Shown here piece after piece: positions 9,153 to 17,696 of a stretch of DNA of 64,000 nucleotides (position 1 is its first letter; every line of letters starts with the position of its first letter). The notes beneath the pieces are model-generated. The model had not been told where the DNA came from. It did no database searches and saw only the letters and a list, made by a program, of their open reading frames with translations. Both the position numbers and the translations under genes were made by a program. Source of the DNA: JADFQT01 sp965216025 (lineage in GTDB: Bacteria > Chloroflexota > Dehalococcoidia > Lucifugimonadales > UBA3495); NCBI GenBank assembly GCA_965216025.1, contig CBDCEX010000011.1:129349-193348 (forward strand), given 5' to 3'.

Positions 9153-9324
9153 GGCTGCACCTCCTGTCAACTAAGCTTCGCACCCTTTACCAGGTTTGCT
9201 GGCCAGGATGCTGTGGACACCATTATAGCATTGGGGATGAAGGCGGTTTATCCCCCGCCAAACCGTGAGGCGCGGATCAAAAGAAAACCTGTGCCCCAGG
9301 AGCGGAGTCGGCTTAGCACGGTAT

Positions 9325-9423
9325 GGTGCCAGAGCCGATCGGCCTTATAGGTGGTGGAAGTAGGAGTCAGCCGGCAAATCAAGTGGGATGACACCACGAT
9401 GCTTCCAGCCCGGCTCTGGCACC
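9325..9423. repeat. Spaced 13-bp inverted repeat in a gene-free stretch
   Basis: GGTGCCAGAGCCG at 9325-9337 is matched exactly by its reverse complement at 9411-9423, with 73 bp between them. No gene was found in 9153-9492. It could be a degenerate miniature element or a chance pairing; no target duplication was identified. Confidence 0.5.
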
Positions 9424-9492
9424 CTGAGCCCCGGTTAGACCATGTTTGCCTTTTTCCAATGCGCCCACCAACTTGGAAGCAGAGGAGGTGAC

Positions 9493-10527
9493 TTACAGCG
9501 GCCCACCACCAAATATGGGAGACTGCTTGCGGAAAACCTGCAGGCGTTGGCGCGAGCACTCCACGACAAAGACCCGCCCCTCATCATCCACCTCGACCGC
9601 TATCGGCCCTTGGAACAGCTTCTCCCGCTCCTCCAGACCCTGGGCTCTTTCTCTGCCCCTCAACATCGTCGGGTCCAACGCCACCCGCTCCCGGCCCCAC
9701 TTGGACAAGGTTGCCTCACCGGTCAGCTTGGTAATAAAGCCGCCATCGGCGTCAAACACTTGGAGACGGTCGTTCTTGAAGTCAGTCACGTAAATAGTTC
9801 CGTCCTTATCGACGGCGACTCCGGTGGGCCGGTTAAACTGCCCATCACCCTGTCCGGAGGTGCCAAACTTCATCAGGAACCGGCCGTCCGGGGCGAATTT
9901 TTGGATGCGGTCGTTGCGCCAGTCGGCAACATACACATCCCCATTGTGGTCAATCTCTATGCCCCAGGGGTAGCTGAACTCGCCGTCACCGCTGCCGCTG
10001 CGGCCCCATTGGGATAGAAATTTACCCTCTTTGGTGAATATCTGAACTCGATGGTTCGCGCTGTCCACCAAATAGAGATTATCCTGCTTATCGAAGGCCA
10101 GCCCGGAGGGACGGTTGAATTCACCGTCACCATCTCCCAGCGTCCCCCACTTGCCGACACAATCGCCGTCTAGGTTGAAGATGGAAATCCGGTTGAGCCA
10201 CTCGTCGGCCACGTAGGCGTTGCCTGCCCGGTCTAGGGCGACCGAGGTGGGCCACATAAAGCTGCCGTCGGGGGCGGAATCATTCGCATCTTCCGGGGGA
10301 ACTTTTTGGCCGAACTCTCGGACCAATTCTTCGTCTATGGTAAAGACCGTAACTCGCTTGCAAGGAAAAAACGCCGGGGTCTCCGAGCCTCGGCTTAGCA
10401 CGTATAATCGGCTTGCTTCATCCCGGGTTATCGCCACCGGATAGAAAAACCCGGTCCCGCTCCGGTTTTCTTGCCGTCCAATGGTGTGGCTATATTGGAA
10501 GGTTATCGGCGCAATCTCAGTAACCAT
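9493..10527 (-). CDS. NHL-repeat beta-propeller protein (cassette 1)
   Basis: A 344-aa protein built of NHL repeats, each with the pattern P-x-G-(I/V)-A-x-D...(I/L)-Y-V-x-D...N-x-R-(I/V)-Q-x-F. Good blades are seen at FMWPTSVALDRAGNAYVADEW, FNRPSGLAFDKQDNLYLVDS, FSYPWGIEIDHNGDVYVADW and FNRPTGVAVDKDGTIYVTDF, plus weaker terminal blades, consistent with one six-bladed propeller. Such propellers bind protein or ligand partners. No signal peptide or transmembrane helix is visible. It is the last gene of a DUF1800-DUF1501-NHL unit read on the minus strand; the DUF1501 gene lies 185 bp upstream with a hairpin repeat in the gap. A paralogue in the same position is at 23537-24595. Confidence 0.9.
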   Translation of the reverse strand: MVTEIAPITFQYSHTIGRQENRSGTGFFYPVAITRDEASRLYVLSRGSETPAFFPCKRVTVFTIDEELVREFGQKVPPEDANDSAPDGSFMWPTSVALDRAGNAYVADEWLNRISIFNLDGDCVGKWGTLGDGDGEFNRPSGLAFDKQDNLYLVDSANHRVQIFTKEGKFLSQWGRSGSGDGEFSYPWGIEIDHNGDVYVADWRNDRIQKFAPDGRFLMKFGTSGQGDGQFNRPTGVAVDKDGTIYVTDFKNDRLQVFDADGGFITKLTGEATLSKWGRERVALDPTMLRGRERAQGLEEREKLFQGPIAVEVDDEGRVFVVECSRQRLQVFRKQSPIFGGGPL

Positions 10528-10554
10528 CTTCCCTCACAAATGTTAGGCGAAATC

Positions 10555-10629
10555 CCTTCCCCCTTGATGGGGGAAGGTTAGGATGGGGGTGATACCCCTC
10601 ACCTCGATCCTCTCCCACAAGGGGAGAGG
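10555..10629. repeat. Dispersed palindromic repeat, two hairpins
   Basis: Hairpin one is CCTTCCCCC-TTGAT-GGGGGAAGG (10555-10577) followed by TTAGGATGGGGGTG. Hairpin two is CCTCTCCC-ACAA-GGGGAGAGG (10609-10629). A related unit is at 17655-17692. It lies inside the cassette, between DUF1501 and NHL, where it may attenuate transcription or stabilise the upstream message. Confidence 0.75.
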
Positions 10630-10712
10630 AGGCGGTCTGAGCCCAATTTCGTGGTAGGCGCTCCCTCTCAAAATCTGGTTGATTGGGTCCTATACGGGGA
10701 AGTCTCTCGCCG

Positions 10713-11849
10713 TCACTTGATGAAGTCAAACTGCTCGTAAGTTCCCCCAAGAATGGGATTGGCGTCCAAGCCCATCCACTGCTCCAGCAACGTGGCGTAG
10801 GTGCTGCGGAAATCGTTGTTCCATTGGAGGTCGCCTTGGTCCAGCTTATCTGGCTCCAGGGAAGGATACTCCCCGTAGAGGCCACCCTTTACCGCGTCGC
10901 CGATAACGAAGGCCACTCCGCCCGAGCCGTGGTCCGTGCCCGAGCCGTTCTCTTGCGCCCGGCGGCCAAACTCGGTGAACAGCAACATCACCACTTCCTC
11001 GTTGGCGTTGTGCTCCTTCAGGTCCTCGTAGAAGTCGCCTATGGCGCTAGACACATCGCCCCACAGTCTGGGTAAAGTGATGTTCTGGTTGGCGTGGGTA
11101 TCGAAGGTGCCCGGATTTACGCCGGTGTAAAGTACCCGGGTTCCGAAGTCCGACAGATGCACCTGAGCGATGCTCTTCAACCACTGAGCAAACATGCTGC
11201 CACCGTACTCCACGCTGGAGGAGTAGGTCTGAGGCGCCGTACTGAGAATGTCAGCGCCTTTCAGGGCGTCCAAACCGGTCTGGGACAGGTAGTCACTCAC
11301 CGGGCCGGAGCCGATCATGGGAGCGTACATGCGGGCGAAGATATCCAGGGCTTCACTCCGCTGCTCGTTACTCTGGATTCCCGTTAGCACTCCATAGTTG
11401 TTTAGGTCGCCTACCGAGGCTACCGAAACGCCGGGCGCGGCCAGAGCTCTGGGGAGGCCACGGCCGAAGTTTACGGCGGTCAGAATGTTCTCTTTGTCGG
11501 GGTCCAGGTCACGAATGGCCTTGCCCAGCCACCCCTCGGTGATCATCTTGTCGGGCTCAGCGGTATGCCAGATGTCCAGGGACCGGAAATGGGAGCGAAT
11601 GGGGTTGGGATAACCGATGCCCTGCAGGACCGCAACTTTACCCTGGTCGTACATCTCCTTGATTGGGCCCATACCCGGGTGAAACCCAACCTTGTCATCC
11701 ACGGCCAGGACCTGATCCGGACCGACCTGCAAAGTAGGCCGGTAATCTGCGTAATGGGGGTCGCTATAGGGAATAAAGGTGTTCAGGGCATCGTAGGCAC
11801 CCGTCATCTGAAGAACTACCAGCACCGGGTCTTTTTTGTTGGAGGTCAT
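10713..11849 (-). CDS. DUF1501 protein (cassette 1)
   Basis: A 378-aa DUF1501 protein, a family distantly related to the alkaline-phosphatase/sulfatase fold. The N-terminus starts directly in the core (VLVVLQMTGAYDALNTFIPY). Other landmarks are RSHFRSLDIWHT, GWLGKA, FDTHANQ, LLFTEFGRRAQENGSGTDHG and IGDAVKGGLYG. Many DUF1501 proteins of planctomycetes and proteobacteria carry a twin-arginine export signal; none is present here, so this one is probably cytoplasmic. The biochemical role is unknown. It follows DUF1800 by 92 bp and precedes the NHL gene. The sequence is clearly paralogous to 24658-25791. Confidence 0.92.
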   Translation of the reverse strand: MTSNKKDPVLVVLQMTGAYDALNTFIPYSDPHYADYRPTLQVGPDQVLAVDDKVGFHPGMGPIKEMYDQGKVAVLQGIGYPNPIRSHFRSLDIWHTAEPDKMITEGWLGKAIRDLDPDKENILTAVNFGRGLPRALAAPGVSVASVGDLNNYGVLTGIQSNEQRSEALDIFARMYAPMIGSGPVSDYLSQTGLDALKGADILSTAPQTYSSSVEYGGSMFAQWLKSIAQVHLSDFGTRVLYTGVNPGTFDTHANQNITLPRLWGDVSSAIGDFYEDLKEHNANEEVVMLLFTEFGRRAQENGSGTDHGSGGVAFVIGDAVKGGLYGEYPSLEPDKLDQGDLQWNNDFRSTYATLLEQWMGLDANPILGGTYEQFDFIK

Positions 11850-11941
11850 TGTTTACTCCTTTGAAAGATGAGTTGTTGTCCCTCTACGATTGATTGATCG
11901 GTGGGCGCCGAAAGATAGACGCCAAAAACCGAATTCTTCGG

Positions 11942-13345
11942 CTAGGCGTATAGATATTCCTTAGTAGCCACTATCATTCGCAGCATCTCCCCAACCTGCT
12001 GCGGGAACTCCGGTGTATCGGTGGACGACACGCCGCTCTTTCGGGCGCGTTCCACCAACATCTGATGGTTCTCATCGGTCAGTTCGTAGTGCCCCAGCAG
12101 CCGGAGGCAACCCTCCACCAGACCCTCTGGGGAGATGGTGGGGCCTGCCGAGGCCAGCTTTTGGACGATATCCTGGATGCCGGGGTAGCTGACATCGCCC
12201 ACGTAGTCGGCAATGAAGTTGATACGGCGAACCAGGGTTCCACCGTCGATCCACTCCCTGCCAGTATGCCAGCCCTCCACCGAAGGTGGGTTCAATATTT
12301 CCTGACCCATATGTTTCATTTCTTCGAAGATGGCCTCAAATCCGGGTTTAGGAGTCGTCCAGTCGCCGACCAAGCGCAAAGTGCCTATCACCGTCTCGAT
12401 GGGGCCCTTTATTCTGGAAAAACGGGCGTTCTTGAAGGCGTCGGAGTTGAACAGGACCCGCAGCATTGAACGAATGTTGTAATCGGAGCGGAAATACTCG
12501 TCTTCCAACATCTTTATAGTGTCCGGGTCCCGGGGTGGAGTGTCCATCCAAGACGGCACCTGGGCTTCGTCGGCTACGAAGTAGTCGTAAAAGTGGCGAG
12601 AGAGGAATCGGGCCGTCGCCGGCTGCTGGCAGATTATATCAATGACATCCTCTCCGTTGAAATTGCCGGTGTGGCCCAAGAAGGTCTTTTCTTCGTTATC
12701 GTGGTCGTCGGGGTTATAGACGAACCTGGCGGGGTAGCGACCGTAGGGCTGTCCGGGGATGCCATTGGCGATGGTCCAGCCGGTGAAAGCCCGGGCGCAC
12801 TCCTTCACGTCATCCTCGGTGTAGTTGAACTTTCCGTCCATGCCCACACCCATGGAAAACAACTCAAGCAACTCCCGTCCGTAGTTTTCGTTGATCGCAT
12901 CCTTATGGCTCAAGCAGTTGTCCAGGAAGTACAACATGGCGGGATCTCTGGAAATTTCGACCAGAAGGTCCCTGAAGCTGCCCATCCCATGCTGGCGCAG
13001 CATCTCCAACTCGGCGTGAGACGTGACATAGCTCTGGGTTTTGCTGTCAGCGGTGCATAGAATGCCATGCCAGAAGAGGACCATCTTCTCTTCCAACTGA
13101 CTCTTGGAGTTAATCATGCGAAAAGCGATGTATTCGGGAACGCATCGGATGAAGTGGTTCCATTCGATGAAGTATCGTTCCGCCAGGTCCAAATCCATTC
13201 CATGCGAATCGTCATCGGGATGCAGAAGCTCCTCAACGGTCGCCTCGTACCCTTTCGCCGCTCGGGCTTCCAGCTCATCATACTGGGCTCCGAATCCGGC
13301 ACGCCGCATGAGATGAGCCATTAAAGCGATTTCTTTATCCGCCAT
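11942..13345 (-). CDS. DUF1800 protein (cassette 1)
   Basis: A 467-aa DUF1800 protein. Recognisable elements are LMAHLMRRAGFGAQYDEL at the N-terminus, MVLFWHGILCT, DNCLSHKDAINENYGRELLELFSMGVG in the middle, ECARAFTGWTI, KTFLGHTGNFNGEDVIDIICQQPATARFLSRHFYDYFV, and LNPPSVEGWHTGREWI near the end. The function of the family is unknown, but it is commonly encoded beside DUF1501. ATG 13345 follows GAGGAG at five nt, so the ten-residue longer frame from 13375 is not preferred. It is the first gene of the cassette and probably carries the promoter, together with the palindrome at 13391-13424. No signal peptide is visible. Confidence 0.93.
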   Translation of the reverse strand: MADKEIALMAHLMRRAGFGAQYDELEARAAKGYEATVEELLHPDDDSHGMDLDLAERYFIEWNHFIRCVPEYIAFRMINSKSQLEEKMVLFWHGILCTADSKTQSYVTSHAELEMLRQHGMGSFRDLLVEISRDPAMLYFLDNCLSHKDAINENYGRELLELFSMGVGMDGKFNYTEDDVKECARAFTGWTIANGIPGQPYGRYPARFVYNPDDHDNEEKTFLGHTGNFNGEDVIDIICQQPATARFLSRHFYDYFVADEAQVPSWMDTPPRDPDTIKMLEDEYFRSDYNIRSMLRVLFNSDAFKNARFSRIKGPIETVIGTLRLVGDWTTPKPGFEAIFEEMKHMGQEILNPPSVEGWHTGREWIDGGTLVRRINFIADYVGDVSYPGIQDIVQKLASAGPTISPEGLVEGCLRLLGHYELTDENHQMLVERARKSGVSSTDTPEFPQQVGEMLRMIVATKEYLYA

Positions 13346-13390
13346 TTTTTCTCCTCTTCCAACTAAACCCATCACACTGACTTAGAACTT

Positions 13391-13424
13391 GCGCGTATAC
13401 CGATCTAACGATCGGTATACGCGC
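13391..13424. promoter_or_regulatory. Perfect 15-bp palindrome between divergent genes (putative operator)
   Basis: The arms GCGCGTATACCGATC (13391-13405) and GATCGGTATACGCGC (13410-13424) are exactly complementary around TAAC. It lies 46 bp upstream of the DUF1800 start and upstream of the divergent Eis-like gene. There is no T-run, so a terminator is unlikely. A dimeric repressor site or an RNA hairpin in the cassette leader are the main alternatives. No copy was seen in front of cassette 2. Confidence 0.6.
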
Positions 13425-13657
13425 CAGCCCGAACCGGGCCAGTGTAGGCTAAAGGATAATTGCATTGTACCCACGGTTATCGGTCGTGGCAAGGGAGAGG
13501 CGTTATAGGATGGGACGGGAATCTGCTGTAATTACGGTTTTTAGATAATTTCTCAGAAGGTACATTTGTGTATGAGTAGAGATGGGGGGTATGGTGCTAT
13601 ATCCTATAATCCAACATATTTCGTGGAATTGATTGATAGATGGGGAGAATAAACTCG

Positions 13658-14848
13658 ATGCTAGAAATGAGGACTGTAAACCCTGACGAGTTTGTTCAGT
13701 GGCTTCATGCTGAGGCGCGGGCTCATGGCAACCGGTTGGACCATGACCCAGAGGTACTGAGGCCACATTTCGATCTGGATCGTTCTATCACTGTGTTCGA
13801 ACAAGGAAACATTATCGGTGGTGCTCACTCTCACCGGGTTGAGATGTCCATACCTGGGGCTTCGGCGGTCGTAGCCGGGGTGGCCAACATTGCGGTACAG
13901 CCTACCCATACGCGGCAAGGGGTGATGACCAGGATGATGCACCATCAAATTAATGATATCCACGAGCGCGGCGAGCCGTTAGCTGCGCTGTTTGCCCGCG
14001 AAAGCATAATCTACGGTAGGTTCGGATATGGTATTGGGTCATTACACGAGCAATGGACGATCGATCGCCAGCACACCGCATATGCTCGGCCATATGAGAG
14101 TCCTGGCCGAATCGTGTTTGTAGATCCAGTAGATATTACCAAAGAGCTTCCTGAGGTTTTCCGGCGGAGCACCATGGACCGCCCAGGCGTGTTCCAGAGG
14201 GCGCTTCATCATTGGGAGCGGGATTCCCAAGCGCCGGAGCACCAGCAAGGTGGCCCAGGAGGCCTGTTTTACGCTGCCTATGAGGATGGCGGGAGAATTG
14301 ACGGCTATGTAACTTACCGAATTAGAGGGGCTACCCTGGTCGTGAACGAGCTGATGGCAGCGACTAAGGAGGCGAATACCGCGTTGTGGCGATTTTGCTT
14401 CGATGTGGACCTCATTAGCTACACGGAGGCGCTTAAGCGTCCTGTGGATGACCCTTTGCCGTGGATGTTAGCGGACCCACGGCGGCTGCAGAGGTCGACC
14501 CGGGATGGAATGTGGCTGCGTCTGATAGATGTAGCTGCCTCCCTAGAGCTCCGGCGTTATATGCAGAGCGACCGTTTGGTGTTGGAGGTACGGGATAATC
14601 TATGTCCCTGGAATGAAGGACGGTTCGAGCTCGAAGGGTCTGCTGAGGAGGCGACTTGCCGTGCCTCGAGGACATCCCCAGATTTGGTGATTGCTGTTTC
14701 TGATTTAGCCTCAGCCTACTTGGGAGCCGTGAGTTTCAGTACCCTTTCCCACGCAGGCTTGGTAGATGAGTGCACTCCAGGGGCATTGCTGCGTGCTGAT
14801 CGCATGTTCGCTGTCCGGTATCGACCTTGGACTCCATCAAACTTTTAG
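13658..14848 (+). CDS. Eis-like GNAT acetyltransferase with SCP2-like C-terminus
   Basis: A 396-aa protein. The N-terminal half is a GNAT domain with the acetyl-CoA loop region VANIAVQPTHTRQGVMTRMM (Q/R-x-x-G-x-(A/V) type) and continues ALFARESIIYGRFGYG, the typical Eis sequence following it. The C-terminal ~110 residues (RLVLEVRDNLCPWNEGRFELEG...DLVIAVSDLASAYLGA) match the sterol-carrier-like domain of the Enhanced Intracellular Survival family. Eis enzymes N-acetylate amines, including aminoglycosides, so a resistance or peptide-modification role is possible but unproven. ATG 13658 follows GGGGAG at 10 nt; ATG 13667 is an alternative. A TATAAT box sits at 13605-13610 without a clear -35. 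The stop codon lies in a 14-bp tandem duplication. Confidence 0.9.
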   Translation: MLEMRTVNPDEFVQWLHAEARAHGNRLDHDPEVLRPHFDLDRSITVFEQGNIIGGAHSHRVEMSIPGASAVVAGVANIAVQPTHTRQGVMTRMMHHQINDIHERGEPLAALFARESIIYGRFGYGIGSLHEQWTIDRQHTAYARPYESPGRIVFVDPVDITKELPEVFRRSTMDRPGVFQRALHHWERDSQAPEHQQGGPGGLFYAAYEDGGRIDGYVTYRIRGATLVVNELMAATKEANTALWRFCFDVDLISYTEALKRPVDDPLPWMLADPRRLQRSTRDGMWLRLIDVAASLELRRYMQSDRLVLEVRDNLCPWNEGRFELEGSAEEATCRASRTSPDLVIAVSDLASAYLGAVSFSTLSHAGLVDECTPGALLRADRMFAVRYRPWTPSNF

Positions 14849-14865
14849 TGGCAAACTTTTAGTGG
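14838..14865. repeat. 14-bp perfect tandem duplication spanning a stop codon
   Basis: CAAACTTTTAGTGG occurs twice in succession (14838-14851, 14852-14865). The TAG that ends the Eis-like gene is in the first copy, so the duplication leaves the protein unchanged. Confidence 0.85.
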
Positions 14866-15159
14866 CGGAGTGAGCCACCCATGGCGGAGGAAGCCAACTG
14901 GGCCGTGTAGTAAGTGGGTTAAGGCGCCGTTCTTTTCGATTTCGGTGGCGATGCCGGTGCCAGCACTGGTCCCAACTATAACAAACCTGCCGGCCATCCA
15001 TCGCCCGGCCTCCGTCGCAAACCTACTAACAGCAAATACTTGGGTTCCAGTGGGTTTTTGATGGCTTTGTTGGCAAGACTCTACCGAGGCTTCAGGAGAA
15101 CCAATAATTAGCGTTAGGGCAGGGCACATGGAGCCATTGACCCTCCAGGGGGAAGGCCC
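14866..15159. other. Spacer between Eis-like gene and IS1182 copy 1
   Basis: A minus-strand open stretch of 94 codons overlaps this region but has no ribosome site and no family that I recognise. No other gene, RNA or strong repeat is visible. Confidence 0.4.
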
Positions 15160-16980
15160 CTAGAAACCCGGCTGAAAAGCCCTGCTGTGACGAGATGAGG
15201 CGGAGGTTAACCAGTGGACTGGGCCAGGTCTGAGACTAAGGGCGGCCCAACTGGCAGCGACCAATATGAATTGGGCGGTAACGATGGGCGACCCGGTGGC
15301 GAACTCAGGGCAGGCTCCGGCGGCGAGCCGGTCCGGTCTATTCTCTGGTTTATTGGGGGAGGAGCCTGAAGCCTGGGACATCATCCCCATCCTGGTAGCC
15401 ACCAGGGTCAGGTTGGCCACCGTGGCGGCCAGGAGTAGCTGATAAAGGGTCTTGGTCCGGCCAAAGTAGCGAGATTGGCGGACCCCCAGTTGAACCAGCC
15501 GAGCCAGGCGATGCTCGACCACCTGCCGCCGGCTGTGGTATTCGGCGAAGCTCTCACTCTGCTGGAAGGCCCGGGCTTGTTGCAGGAGCGCTTCCTGAGG
15601 GTGGAGAGTCACCGTACGGCCTTTGCCCTTGCTGCTGGCAATGCATTGGTCTCGCAGCGGGCATACGCCACAGACCGCCGGGTCGAATTGAAAACTCTGG
15701 GCCGGGTAGGTCTGACCCAACCGGTTGGTCCGGTTGCCCATGGTACGTAGCGTGTGGGTGACCTGCCCGGCCGGGCAGGTGCAGGCGCCAGCCGTCAGGT
15801 CGATCTGGAAGTCTTCCTTGGGGAAGTGGGCTTTTCTGGGACGACCCGGCACCTTGGCTATTAGCGTCCGACCGGCATCGGCAAAGGCCTGCCGCGTCCC
15901 GCCATCCCCATAGGCCGCATCCCCAATGGTCTCCTCCACAGCTATGCCCGTGTTCTCTTCACTCTGCTCCACCAGTTCCAGGACTCCGGTGTTGTCACCG
16001 GCATTGCCGGGCAGGATATCTACCGCGGTCACTAGTTGGGAATCGGTATCCACCACCACGGCAGCCTTATGTCCGTCGAAGCGTTTGCTGCTGCTTTTGC
16101 GCCCATGGCGCATCTCCGGGTCGTGCGCCGAAGGGACCCGGTCCCGGCTTACGCCATCCTTCCGGGCCGGACCATCCTCCTGCCGTTCCACATCTTGCAA
16201 GAGGAGTTGCCCCAAGAGTTCCGCTGCTTCTCCAATAGCCTGGCGCTCAGGACTATCTGCGGGAAATCTACCTTGGGCCTGACGGGCCAGTTCCAATACC
16301 CCATCGGCATCGGCTACTATCTTCTGCAGTAAGGCTTGCCGCTCTTTCTTGTTGTCCCAGTCAATCCCCGCCTCTCCCTTCACACTGGAGCCAAAGTAAA
16401 GCTCCAGGCCGTGTCTCAAGGCCCACTCCTCGGCCCGGGTCCCATCCAGTTGGGCCAGTGCCCTGACCACCTGGACGATGCCGTCGGCCAGCAGGTTGTA
16501 GGTGTCCTTGACCGCTCCCCGGCCCAGAATGTAGGTAGTGTCCACCGCCACCTTCATCCGCCGTCCTTTCAGGCAGCCGGTCTGCCGGGCGAATTGGAGG
16601 CTGCGCTGAAAGACGGACCGCACCCGGTCGTGGAGGATCAGCTGGGCTCGAAACAGTTGCAGGGTGCTCTTGGCAAAGGGACGGTCCTCCACCTCGATCC
16701 CCAACGCCACCTTCCACCGGATATCGAAGTCCGCCCTCTGCTTGGCTTCCAGGTCGCTCACTTTGTCGTAGGCCTGTAGCAACAGCGCGGTGGCCACCAG
16801 ACTGGGCGGCACGCTATCCCGGCCATTGTCCGGGCAATACAGTTCGGCGAAGTCTTCGTCTCGAAATAGCTGACCCCGCAGGGAGGCCAGGAAGCCGTAG
16901 AAGGAGCCGCGGCCCACATAGTCCAGGTAGAGATGGTCCGCTTCCAGGAACCCCAGCTGTTTAGAGCGTTTTCCCAGCAT
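15160..16980 (-). CDS. IS1182-family transposase
   Basis: An intact 606-aa transposase. The N-terminal InsH-type domain has LYLDYVGRGSFYGFLA, RDSVPPSLVATALLLQ and KVALGIEVEDRPFAKSTL. The DDE core shows KVAVDTTYILGRGAVKDTYNL (first Asp), MRHGRKSSSKRFDGHKAAVVVDTDSQLVTAVDI, and ETIGDAAYGDGGTRQAF (second Asp). A zinc-ribbon-like section CTCPAGQVTH...CGVCPLRDQC precedes the last conserved block RRQVVEHRLARLVQLGVRQSRYFG with the catalytic Glu. The ATG at 16980 is shared with copy 2. The final TAG appears to be formed with the CTAG target sequence rather than by the element alone. Confidence 0.95.
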   Translation of the reverse strand: MLGKRSKQLGFLEADHLYLDYVGRGSFYGFLASLRGQLFRDEDFAELYCPDNGRDSVPPSLVATALLLQAYDKVSDLEAKQRADFDIRWKVALGIEVEDRPFAKSTLQLFRAQLILHDRVRSVFQRSLQFARQTGCLKGRRMKVAVDTTYILGRGAVKDTYNLLADGIVQVVRALAQLDGTRAEEWALRHGLELYFGSSVKGEAGIDWDNKKERQALLQKIVADADGVLELARQAQGRFPADSPERQAIGEAAELLGQLLLQDVERQEDGPARKDGVSRDRVPSAHDPEMRHGRKSSSKRFDGHKAAVVVDTDSQLVTAVDILPGNAGDNTGVLELVEQSEENTGIAVEETIGDAAYGDGGTRQAFADAGRTLIAKVPGRPRKAHFPKEDFQIDLTAGACTCPAGQVTHTLRTMGNRTNRLGQTYPAQSFQFDPAVCGVCPLRDQCIASSKGKGRTVTLHPQEALLQQARAFQQSESFAEYHSRRQVVEHRLARLVQLGVRQSRYFGRTKTLYQLLLAATVANLTLVATRMGMMSQASGSSPNKPENRPDRLAAGACPEFATGSPIVTAQFILVAASWAALSLRPGPVHWLTSASSRHSRAFQPGF

Positions 16981-17063
16981 CCCCTGCCTCCCACACCCAT
17001 TAAATTCTCCTGCCCATTATATCGGACTAGCCTGGATCAGGGTACTTCATCTCGGCCGATCCT
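15164..17063 (-). mobile_element. IS1182-family element, copy 1
   Basis: The 1900-bp segment is bounded on both sides by CTAG (15160-15163 and 17064-17067). The copy at 39077-40975 (1899 bp) is bounded in the same way while the DNA outside differs. This makes CTAG the probable 4-bp target duplication. Inner ends are AGGATCGGCC (upstream end) and CCGGGTTT (downstream end). Confidence 0.8.
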
Positions 17064-17211
17064 CTAGGGGTGGGGCCTGCTCAGCGCGCCAGGCTTCCGA
17101 CTTGTGGAGGTAGGCCGCTTATCATGACGACGACGAGGAATTCAGCTGCAAGAGGATTCTAGTTGACCGGAATATATCCACGAATCCCTAGTGGTGGGGG
17201 CGCCGGGACTC

Positions 17212-17589
17212 TTACAGGTTGCCAGGATCGTCGTCGGAGAGGAACCAAGGCATTGCAATGGCTTCGTGGGGCCAGAGGAACTCGAATCCCGCCTCTAGTG
17301 CATACTTCTTGTCCAGGTCTTCTCTATCGCCAATATGGTAGTAGACGTCCGCCTGGAACTTGGCCTTTACCTCAGAAAGCATATGTTTCGGCACGACGAA
17401 GTCCACCGGAATGTTGTGCTCCTCCCAGATGGCACGCTGTCCGCTCATGGTGCGGTCGGAACAACTGCCAATTAAAAACCCCTCCTTTTTTTGGACTGTT
17501 CGCACCATTTCCATGGTCAGGATTCCAGGTGGGTCACCCTTTTTTTGGACCTCCAAGGTACCGTCTATGTCAAAACTTATCAGTATCAC
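17212..17589 (-). CDS. Small HAD-like hydrolase
   Basis: A 125-aa protein with haloacid dehalogenase motif I at the N-terminus (ISFDIDGTLEV, nucleophile Asp and acid/base Asp), a possible motif II Ser/Asp in GSCSDRT, the Lys of motif III in VPKHM, and an acidic motif IV in YHIGDREDLDKKYA. It lacks a cap domain and is shorter than typical HAD phosphatases (about 200 aa or more), so it resembles minimal HAD proteins. The substrate is unknown. GTG 17589 is used; TTG 17592 is equally possible, with AGAGG 7-10 nt upstream. It lies about 105 bp downstream of the thiolase gene on the same strand, so it may be the last gene of that unit. Confidence 0.75.
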   Translation of the reverse strand: MILISFDIDGTLEVQKKGDPPGILTMEMVRTVQKKEGFLIGSCSDRTMSGQRAIWEEHNIPVDFVVPKHMLSEVKAKFQADVYYHIGDREDLDKKYALEAGFEFLWPHEAIAMPWFLSDDDPGNL

Positions 17590-17654
17590 CAAGTAGGTTC
17601 CTCTCTCCCTAAAGTGTGGTAGCCGCGCGCTCCCTAAAGAGGGTGTTTAAAATG

Positions 17655-17692
17655 TCCCTCCCCTTTTAATAAGGGAAGGTTGGGATGGGGGT
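17655..17692. repeat. Dispersed palindromic repeat, short form
   Basis: The hairpin CCCTTTTAATAAGGG is followed by AAGGTTGGGATGGGGGT, the same tail as the repeat at 10555-10629. It is located just downstream of the thiolase stop codon, between it and the HAD-like gene. Confidence 0.65.
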
Positions 17693-17696
17693 CGTA

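Noticed and set aside
14845..15129. 94-codon minus-strand frame next to IS1182 copy 1
   Set aside because: No ribosome site and no recognised domain; overlaps the end of the Eis-like gene on the other strand.
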